A DNA stretch of 18,248 nucleotides from Clostridia bacterium. GTDB taxonomy: Bacteria > Bacillota > Clostridia > Oscillospirales > CAG-272. Numbering within the stretch: the first letter of the stretch is position 1; the number at the start of each line of letters is the position of its first letter. Where the stretch lies: contig CAAEBS010000039.1 in assembly GCA_900754175.1 (NCBI GenBank), positions 1 through 18,248 of the forward strand, given 5' to 3'. The position numbers and the translations under genes are program-made. The notes below the pieces were generated by a model. It worked only from the letters and a program-made list of their open reading frames with translations. It had not been told where the DNA came from and did no database searches. Below, in pieces: positions 1 to 4,877 of the stretch.

Positions 1-24
1 CAGAATGGCGTAAATCGGCTCTCC

Positions 25-109
25 GTGTCATCCTGAGCGGAGGGCGACAGCCCGGAGTCGAACCCGCAGGGCGACCGCAGGTCGGGATCTCCGAACGTCG
101 AGCGCACCA
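25..109 (+). repeat. Dispersed intergenic repeat, copy 1
   Basis: It is nearly identical to the copy at 136-219 and matches, inverted, the element at 18164-18248. It opens with GTGTCATCCTGAGCGG and holds two small hairpins: a GGGC/GCCC stem and a CGACC-GCA-GGTCG stem. This copy has one extra base in the loop of the first hairpin, and its stem is kept. The TCATCCTGAGCG core resembles repeat families common between genes in many bacteria. No coding potential is seen. Confidence 0.85.
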
Positions 110-135
110 ACTTCGGCACCCCATTTCCGCCCCTC

Positions 136-219
136 GTGTCATCCTGAGCGGAGGGCGAAGCCCGGAGTCGAACCCGGAGGGCGACCGCAGGTCGGGATCT
201 CCAAACGTCGAGCGCACCG
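136..219 (+). repeat. Dispersed intergenic repeat, copy 2
   Basis: This is a direct copy of the element at 25-109, with a few substitutions and a one-base shorter loop in the GGGC/GCCC hairpin. The two copies are separated by 26 bases, so this is a local tandem pair. It ends about 14 bases from the aroF terminator. Function is unknown. Confidence 0.85.
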
Positions 220-233
220 ACAATGGCAACAAA

Positions 234-271
234 AACCCAAGCCTTCTCCGGTGGGGGAGAAGGCTTGGGTT
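234..271 (-). terminator. Rho-independent terminator of the DAHP synthase gene
   Basis: A perfect 16-bp stem (AACCCAAGCCTTCTCC with its complement) encloses a 6-base loop. Read on the minus strand it runs into a T tract. It lies 46 bases past the stop codon of the DAHP synthase gene. Confidence 0.9.
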
Positions 272-316
272 ACGTTTCATGACTTGGAGAACGAACAGCT
301 CTCCGGGTCATTGATT

Positions 317-1351
317 TTATACAAGATCCGCCAGCTCGTAGATCAGGCGCTCGCTCTTTTCCCAGCCAAGGCAGGGGTCGGTGATCGACTTGCCGTAGAT
401 GTTTTCGCCGATCTTCTGTGAGCCGTCCTCCAGGTAACTTTCGATCATGAAGCCCTTGACGTAGGAACGCACCTGCTCGGAATGGCGGCAGGAATGAAGG
501 ACTTCCTTGCAGATTCTGCCCTGTTCCTCGTATTTCTTGCCGGAGTTGGAGTGGTTAGCGTCCACGATCAGTGCCATATTGGCAAGGTTGCGGGCGGAAT
601 ATTCCCGGTAGAGGGTGATCAGATCCTCAAAGTGGTAGTTCGGGATCGCTTCTCCGTGCTTGTTGACGTAGCCACGGAGAATGGCGTGCGCCAGCGGGTT
701 TCCAGTGGAAACGCACTCCCAGCCACGGTAGAGGAAAGTGTGGGGATGCTGAGCGGCGGTGATCGAGTTCAGCATAACCGAAATGTCGCCGCCGGTGGGG
801 TTTTTCATACCGACCGGTACGTCAATACCGCTGGCAACCAGCCGGTGCTGCTGATTTTCCACCGAGCGGGCGCCGATGGCAACGTAGGAGAGCAGGTCGG
901 ACAGGTAGCGGTAGTTTTCGGGATAGAGCATCTCGTCCGCACAGAACAGTCCGGTTTCCTCAATTGCCCGGGTGTGCAGACGGCGGATGGCGATAATGCC
1001 AGCCAGCATATCCTCTGCGCCGTTGGGGTTGGGCTGATGGATCATGCCCTTGTAGCCGTCGCCGGTGGTGCGGGGTTTGTTGGTGTAGATACGGGGAATG
1101 ATCAGGATCTTGTCCTTGACCTTTTCCTGAACGGCGGCAAGACGGGAAATATAGTCCAGCACGGCGTCCTCCCGGTCGGCAGAGCAGGGACCGATGATCA
1201 GGATCAATCGGTTGGATTTGTCGGTAAACACATCGGCAATCTCCCCGTCCCGGATTTTTTTGGCTTCGGCGTATTCGGCACGAAGCGGATATTGCTCCTT
1301 CAGCTCCATGGGAATGGGCAGCTTGCGGATGAATTTAAGATTGTTTTGCAT
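317..1351 (-). CDS. aroF: 3-deoxy-7-phosphoheptulonate (DAHP) synthase, type I
   Basis: This enzyme condenses phosphoenolpyruvate and erythrose 4-phosphate, the first step of the shikimate pathway to aromatic amino acids, in the cytoplasm. The 344 residues match the AroF/AroG/AroH family in length and motif order: GPCS (54-57), KPRTT (92-96), GARSVENQ (160-167), KNPT (183-186) and DANHSNSGK (264-272). The family's metal ligands are visible as Cys56, His267, the Glu of MIESYLEDG and the Asp of SITDPCLGW. The ATG at 1351 follows AGAGAGG at good spacing. The gene stands alone, with its own consensus promoter and a strong terminator. The isozyme letter, and hence which amino acid inhibits it, cannot be read from the sequence, so the symbol is by family only. 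Confidence 0.95.
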   Translation of the reverse strand: MQNNLKFIRKLPIPMELKEQYPLRAEYAEAKKIRDGEIADVFTDKSNRLILIIGPCSADREDAVLDYISRLAAVQEKVKDKILIIPRIYTNKPRTTGDGYKGMIHQPNPNGAEDMLAGIIAIRRLHTRAIEETGLFCADEMLYPENYRYLSDLLSYVAIGARSVENQQHRLVASGIDVPVGMKNPTGGDISVMLNSITAAQHPHTFLYRGWECVSTGNPLAHAILRGYVNKHGEAIPNYHFEDLITLYREYSARNLANMALIVDANHSNSGKKYEEQGRICKEVLHSCRHSEQVRSYVKGFMIESYLEDGSQKIGENIYGKSITDPCLGWEKSERLIYELADLV

Positions 1352-1386
1352 GGCGTTGACCTCTCTGCGTTTTGAAATACGGTCTC

Positions 1387-1415
1387 ATTATAACATTTTT
1401 ATTTCATTATTTCAA
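1387..1415 (-). promoter_or_regulatory. SigA-type promoter of the DAHP synthase gene
   Basis: On the minus strand TTGAAA (1410-1415) and TATAAT (1387-1392) are separated by 17 bases, in AT-rich DNA 36 bases upstream of the ATG. No operator or tryptophan-type leader peptide was recognised. Confidence 0.8.
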
Positions 1416-1495
1416 TAACTCGACAAAAATTTTTCTTCCGGTTTGAAAAAATTCACGTTCCCGCCATGAATATTTTGAATTCTTGGAAAAAATGA

Positions 1496-1524
1496 TTGAC
1501 GAAATCACTTTTTTTTGTTATGAT
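1496..1524 (+). promoter_or_regulatory. SigA-type promoter of the flavin reductase-proA-yfcE operon
   Basis: TTGACG (1496-1501) and TATGAT (1519-1524) are spaced by 17 bases. The start site should fall near 1531, right at the foot of the leader stem-loop at 1533-1581. It is divergent from the DAHP synthase promoter, with about 80 bases between the two -35 boxes. Confidence 0.8.
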
Positions 1525-1532
1525 ATAGTATA

Positions 1533-1581
1533 GGTAAAATTTCCCCGGCGAAAAATTACGGCAGAACGGGGAGCTTTTACC
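1533..1581 (+). promoter_or_regulatory. Structured 5' leader stem-loop
   Basis: GGTAAAA (1533-1539) pairs with TTTTACC (1575-1581) and CCCCG (1543-1547) pairs with CGGGG (1567-1571), with a small TTT/AGC internal loop and a 19-base terminal loop. It begins at the predicted transcript start. A second GC hairpin (CCGCC-TGCG-GGCGG, 1612-1625) follows the GGAAAGAGG stretch, just before the coding region. I do not recognise a known riboswitch. It could be an RNA control element or a 5' stabiliser. Confidence 0.5.
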
Positions 1582-1646
1582 GCTATCAGAAAACGGGAAA
1601 GGAAAGAGGCGCCGCCTGCGGGCGGGTGCGCTTCGCTGTGGGTAGT

Positions 1647-2153
1647 ATGGAAAACTTTCGGGAAATCTCTCCGTTTGAAACAGAAAACGCTATGAAGCTT
1701 ATCGGCAAGGACTGGATGCTGATTACGGTAAAGGATGAAGAAAAGAACCGGGTCAATGCCATGACGGCGTCCTGGGGATGCCTCGGCTATCTGTGGAATC
1801 AGAGCGTGTGCGTCTGCTTTATCCGCCCACAGCGCTATACATACGGGCTGACCGAGCGGGAAGAGCGTTTTTCCATCGCTTTCCTCGGCGAGGAGCACCG
1901 GGAGGCACTGCGCCTTTGCGGCAGGCTGAGCGGAGCCGACTGCGACAAGCTTTCGGATGCGGGACTTACCTCCTGCACGCTGGACGGTGTTCCGGTGGTC
2001 TCGGAGGCAAAGCTCGTTATGGTGTGCCGGAAGCTGTACACCGATACCCTGAAGGAATCCGGTTTTTACGACCGGTCTCTGCTTGCCAATTACCCGCAGG
2101 GGGACTTTCACCGGGTGCTGATCGGAAAGATTGAAAAGGTATATATAAAATAA
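1647..2153 (+). CDS. Flavin reductase-like FMN-binding split-barrel protein
   Basis: This is probably a cytoplasmic flavoprotein of the flavin reductase/DIM6-NTAB family, which binds FMN in a split beta-barrel and may reduce flavin or another small substrate; the substrate is not evident. The 168 residues (from ATG 1647) open with a family-typical region ending in KLIGKDWMLITV. NAMTASWGCLGYLW follows, then VCVCFIRPQRYT, the usual flavin-contact strands, and a GDFHRVLIGKIEKVY end. An in-frame GTG at 1626 would add seven residues, but it abuts the GC hairpin; the ATG fits family N-termini better, although its ribosome site is weak. It is first in an operon with proA, 28 bases downstream, and yfcE. 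A metabolic link to proline synthesis is not obvious. Confidence 0.82.
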   Translation: MENFREISPFETENAMKLIGKDWMLITVKDEEKNRVNAMTASWGCLGYLWNQSVCVCFIRPQRYTYGLTEREERFSIAFLGEEHREALRLCGRLSGADCDKLSDAGLTSCTLDGVPVVSEAKLVMVCRKLYTDTLKESGFYDRSLLANYPQGDFHRVLIGKIEKVYIK

Positions 2154-2181
2154 TGCCGGGAACGGCAATGGAGTAAAAAAT

Positions 2182-3432
2182 ATGGAACTGCGTGACGAAA
2201 TACTGGATTTATGCAAAAATGCCAAGGCGGCGTCTGCCAAGCTGGCGCTTGCCGACACCGAACAGAAAAACGGAATTCTGCTCTGCATTGCCCGGATTCT
2301 CCGGGAACACACCGCAGAGCTGACGGCTGCCAACCGGCTGGATCTGGACCGGGCGGCGGACAGCGGACTGGCAAAGGCGATGATCGACCGGCTGACGCTG
2401 AGCGAAAAACGGGTGGAGACGATCTGCCGCTCGCTGGAGGAGCTTGTCAATCTGGAGGACCCGATCGGAAAGGGAGAGTCGTGGGAGCGCCCCTCGGGCA
2501 TTACCATCCGGCACATCCGGGTGCCGCTCGGCGTGGTGGCGATCATTTATGAAGCCCGCCCCAACGTGACGGTGGATTCTGCCGCTCTCTGCCTGAAGAC
2601 CGGAAACGCCGTGGTGCTTCGTGGCGGAAAAGAAGCCATTCACACCAACAAAAAGCTGGTAGAGCTGATCAAGGCGGCACTTTCGGAGTGCGGTTTTGAT
2701 CCCCATTGCGTGGAGCTGATTACCTCCACCGACCGGGAGAGCGCACAGATTCTGATGAATATGCGGAGTTATATCGACGTGCTCATTCCCCGTGGCGGCA
2801 AGGGACTGATTCAGAACGTGGTGCAGAATGCAACCGTTCCGGTGATCGAAACGGGGGCGGGGAACTGCCACCTGTACGTGGACGACAGCGCCGATATGGA
2901 CATGGCGCTGAAGATCGCCGTCAATGCCAAGTGCTCCCGCCCGTCGGTGTGCAACGCCATAGAGACGGTTCTGGTCCATGCCGGGATCGCCGCCAAATTC
3001 CTGCCGCTGTTTGCGCAGGAAATGGAAAAGTTCAACGTGGAGATCCGGGGCTGTGCCAAGACCCGGGTGTTGATCCCCACGGCGCACGAAGCGACCGACG
3101 AGGACTTTTTCACCGAGTACAACGACTATATCGTTGCCGTAAAGGTGGTGGATACGCTGTCGGACGCCATTGCGCATATCAACAAATACAGTACCGGTCA
3201 CAGCGAGGCGATCATCACCGAGAACATGGAGAATGCCGAGCGTTTTCAGCGTGAGGTGAATTCGGCGGCGGTTTATGTCAACGCCTCCACCCGCTTTACC
3301 GACGGCGGCGAATTCGGCTTTGGGGCGGAGATCGGAATTTCCACGCAGAAGCTCCACGTGAGGGGACCTATGGGACTGCCGGCGCTGACCACCGAAAAAT
3401 ATCTGATTAACGGAAACGGAAACGTAAGATGA
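2182..3432 (+). CDS. proA: Glutamate-5-semialdehyde dehydrogenase (gamma-glutamyl phosphate reductase)
   Basis: It reduces gamma-glutamyl phosphate to glutamate-5-semialdehyde with NADPH, the second step of proline synthesis, in the cytoplasm. At 416 residues it has the standard family length and reads through without a break. Visible landmarks are the cofactor-domain stretch IYEARPNVTVDSAALCLKTG, the strand and turn VLIPRGGKGLI, and the catalytic motif CNAIET, whose Cys257 is the expected nucleophile. The C-terminal part has FGFGAEIGISTQK and the family-typical RGPMGLPALTTEKY. GGAG lies 8 bases before the ATG. The usual partner proB (glutamate 5-kinase) is not in this window, so the pair is split or proB is distant. 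The stop overlaps the start of yfcE by 4 bases, implying translational coupling. Confidence 0.97.
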   Translation: MELRDEILDLCKNAKAASAKLALADTEQKNGILLCIARILREHTAELTAANRLDLDRAADSGLAKAMIDRLTLSEKRVETICRSLEELVNLEDPIGKGESWERPSGITIRHIRVPLGVVAIIYEARPNVTVDSAALCLKTGNAVVLRGGKEAIHTNKKLVELIKAALSECGFDPHCVELITSTDRESAQILMNMRSYIDVLIPRGGKGLIQNVVQNATVPVIETGAGNCHLYVDDSADMDMALKIAVNAKCSRPSVCNAIETVLVHAGIAAKFLPLFAQEMEKFNVEIRGCAKTRVLIPTAHEATDEDFFTEYNDYIVAVKVVDTLSDAIAHINKYSTGHSEAIITENMENAERFQREVNSAAVYVNASTRFTDGGEFGFGAEIGISTQKLHVRGPMGLPALTTEKYLINGNGNVR

Positions 3433-3977
3433 GTAAATGGTTGATTGCTTCGGATATTCATGGGGACGCAACCTGCGCCGGGCGACTGCTGGAGCGTTAC
3501 CGGGAGTCGGGGGCGGAGCGCCTGATTCTTTTGGGAGATCTTTTGTATCACGGTCCCCGCAACGAGCTTCCGGCGGGGTATGCGCCGAAAAAGGTGATCT
3601 CTCTGCTCAACGAGGCAAAGGATGAGATCCTCTGCGTGCGGGGAAACTGCGACGCCGAGGTGGACGGCATGGTTCTTGCTTTCCCGATCATGGCGGATTA
3701 CGCATGGCTTTGCGCCGACGGGCTGAACTTTTTTGCCACGCACGGACATCATTTTCATCTGGACGCCCTGCCGCCCCTGCGCCGGGGAGATATCCTCCTG
3801 CACGGGCACACGCACGTTCCGGTCGCCCAGCGCTTCGGCGAGGACAACTGGTACGTCAATCCCGGGTCGGTCTCGATTCCTAAGGAAAATTCTCCGAGGA
3901 GCTGTATCCTCTATGAAAACCGGACGGTGACTTTCTTTGATCTGTTCGGCGACGCTTACCGGGAGATCCGCTTATAA
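3429..3977 (+). CDS. yfcE: YfcE/MJ0936-type metallophosphodiesterase
   Basis: This is a cytoplasmic metal-dependent phosphoesterase. E. coli YfcE acts on phosphodiesters in vitro and its cellular substrate is unknown; the same caution applies here. The 182 residues compare with 184 in E. coli and align by eye over the full length. All metal motifs are present: SDIHGD near the N-terminus, LLGDLLYHGPRNELP, the RGNCDAEVD box, THGHHF, LLHGHTHVP and the NPGSVSIPKE close. The ATGA overlap with proA marks it as the distal gene of that operon. A terminator-like hairpin follows 20 bases after the stop. Confidence 0.92.
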   Translation: MSKWLIASDIHGDATCAGRLLERYRESGAERLILLGDLLYHGPRNELPAGYAPKKVISLLNEAKDEILCVRGNCDAEVDGMVLAFPIMADYAWLCADGLNFFATHGHHFHLDALPPLRRGDILLHGHTHVPVAQRFGEDNWYVNPGSVSIPKENSPRSCILYENRTVTFFDLFGDAYREIRL

Positions 3978-3996
3978 ATTATAAATAGGAACAAAC

Positions 3997-4043
3997 AAAA
4001 AGCACTGTGGAAAATGCGAGCGGCATGGACCCGGTGCTTTTTT
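3997..4043 (+). terminator. Probable terminator after yfcE
   Basis: AAAAAGCAC (3997-4005) pairs with GTGCTTTTTT (4034-4043) around a loop that holds a smaller ATGC/GCAT stem. The T run lies at its 3' side. The loop is longer than usual, so strength is uncertain. The rest of the gap up to 4126 shows no gene. Confidence 0.55.
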
Positions 4044-4126
4044 GACGGAAAAGGGGAGAAGGTGGGGATTTCGGTCGGATTTTCCAATTGGGGCGACTTT
4101 CTTTGTACAGAGTGCACAGGATAAAA

Positions 4127-4142
4127 GTTAGCATAGGGTAAC
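4127..4142. promoter_or_regulatory. Degenerate feo inverted repeat upstream of the promoter
   Basis: TTAGC-ATAG-GGTAA differs by one base from the TTAGC-N4-GCTAA pattern seen at three stronger sites downstream. It lies 46 bases before the -35 box and 99 bases before the first strong site. It may be an auxiliary operator or chance. Confidence 0.35.
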
Positions 4143-4188
4143 TCAATCGGTAAAATCCGACGAACTTGAAAAAATCGCAAAAAAAGTA

Positions 4189-4217
4189 TTGACAAAATTC
4201 CGCAGGAAGTCTATAAT
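4189..4217 (+). promoter_or_regulatory. Consensus SigA promoter of the feo operon
   Basis: TTGACA (4189-4194) and TATAAT (4212-4217) are both perfect, with 17 bases between. The start site is expected near 4224, directly beside the palindrome at 4225-4242. Such a strong promoter suggests expression is limited by a repressor. Confidence 0.92.
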
Positions 4218-4224
4218 ATAGCAT

Positions 4225-4242
4225 GGTTAGCGAGGGCTAACC
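4225..4242. promoter_or_regulatory. feo operator-like palindrome, site 1
   Basis: GGTTAGC-GAGG-GCTAACC is a perfect 7-bp inverted repeat that begins at the expected transcription start, 7 bases past the -10 box. Bound protein would block initiation. The half-site resembles the GGTTAGCC part of DtxR/IdeR boxes, and a DtxR-like gene is in this locus (7660-8058). Confidence 0.75.
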
Positions 4243-4258
4243 TATATTCCGGATCTTT

Positions 4259-4276
4259 GGTTAGCAAGCGCTAATC
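4259..4276. promoter_or_regulatory. feo operator-like palindrome, site 2
   Basis: GGTTAGC-AAGC-GCTAATC matches site 1 in both arms except one base and lies 34 bases downstream of it, in the 5' untranslated region ahead of the first feoA ribosome site. Confidence 0.7.
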
Positions 4277-4311
4277 AAAAGATGACCGGCATACAGAGAA
4301 AGGATAAGAAA

Positions 4312-4524
4312 ATGATGCCGTTGATTGTAGCTGAAATGGGTGAAGAAAAGATCATCCGAAAAGTCGGCGGTTCGCCGGAGGTCAAAAAGCACCTGGAAAA
4401 TCTCGGCTTTGTTGCGGGGGGAACGGTGACGGTGGTCAGCTCCATGGGGGGAAACCTGATCGTCAACGTAAAGGAAGCCCGCGTTGCCATCAGCCGGGAA
4501 ATGGCACAGAAGATCATGGTCTGA
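4312..4524 (+). CDS. feoA: FeoA domain protein, first copy
   Basis: FeoA is a small SH3-like cytoplasmic protein needed for ferrous iron uptake through FeoB, probably by contacting it. This copy has 70 residues from ATG 4312, which follows AAAGGA at about 7 bases; an in-frame ATG at 4282 overlaps the operator region and lacks such a site, so I reject it. The family pattern is clear: KHLENLGFVAGGTVTVVSS, then GGNLIVNVKEARVAISREMAQKI. It opens the feo operon and is followed 49 bases later by a second feoA. The two proteins differ clearly (this one lacks the RRIMDMGI form of the second), so they are paralogues and not a recent duplication. Confidence 0.9.
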   Translation: MMPLIVAEMGEEKIIRKVGGSPEVKKHLENLGFVAGGTVTVVSSMGGNLIVNVKEARVAISREMAQKIMV

Positions 4525-4573
4525 CGACCGGATCCTGCATTTCAATCAGATTTCAATAAGGAGGAATACATAC

Positions 4574-4795
4574 ATGAAAACACTGCGGGAAGTCAAAGTG
4601 GGCGAGACGGTCAAGGTCGTCAAGCTTCACGGAGAGGGCGCCGTCAAGCGCCGCATCATGGATATGGGCATTACCAAGGGAACCGAAGTTCATATCCGGA
4701 AAGTAGCACCGCTCGGAGATCCGGTTGAGATCAACGTGCGTGGCTATGAGCTGTCTCTGCGGAAAGCAGATGCGGAAATGATCGAGGTCGAATAA
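4574..4795 (+). CDS. feoA: FeoA domain protein, second copy
   Basis: This second FeoA-type SH3-like protein has 73 residues and is the more typical of the two: GEGAVKRRIMDMGITKGTEVHIRKVAPLGDPVEINVRGYELSLRKADAEMIEV contains the usual RR..DMG, the APLGDP turn and the YELSLRK strand (quoted as landmarks at residues 18-71). The ATG at 4574 follows an excellent AAGGAGG site; a longer reading from 4484 would overlap the first feoA in another frame and is not credible. Stop to feoB start is 82 bases, containing a small GGGGG-AAG-CCCCC hairpin and a TTAGC palindrome. Confidence 0.92.
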   Translation: MKTLREVKVGETVKVVKLHGEGAVKRRIMDMGITKGTEVHIRKVAPLGDPVEINVRGYELSLRKADAEMIEVE

Positions 4796-4801
4796 AAAAT
4801 G

Positions 4802-4814
4802 GGGGGAAGCCCCC
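4802..4814 (+). other. Small GC hairpin between feoA and feoB
   Basis: Five G and five C enclose an AAG loop directly after the second feoA stop. No T run follows, so it is not a usual terminator. It could slow decay or processing of the upstream message. Confidence 0.35.
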
Positions 4815-4831
4815 GAATTCAAAGCAATTCA

Positions 4832-4847
4832 GTTAGCAAAGGCTAAT
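4832..4847. promoter_or_regulatory. feo operator-like inverted repeat, site 3
   Basis: TTAGC-AAAG-GCTAA is a perfect 5-bp inverted repeat with the same 4-base spacing as sites 1 and 2, located 31 bases before the feoB start. No convincing promoter is seen next to it, so it could be a roadblock site or act on a weak internal start. Confidence 0.6.
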
Positions 4848-4877
4848 AAACTGCTGATCAAAGAAAGGATATTTGCT

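Noticed and set aside
482..1375. A 297-codon plus-strand frame
   Set aside because: It is antisense to the DAHP synthase gene, which carries every expected motif.
1626..1646. GTG start for the flavin reductase-like gene
   Set aside because: It abuts a GC hairpin and adds residues not usual for the family; kept only as an alternative.
2209..3471. A 420-codon minus-strand frame
   Set aside because: It mirrors proA, is rich in His, Arg and Gln as antisense frames of GC-rich genes are, and shows no family motif.
4282..4311. Upstream ATG start for the first feoA
   Set aside because: It has no ribosome site and lies 6 bases past operator site 2; ATG 4312 has AAAGGA at good spacing and fits the family length.
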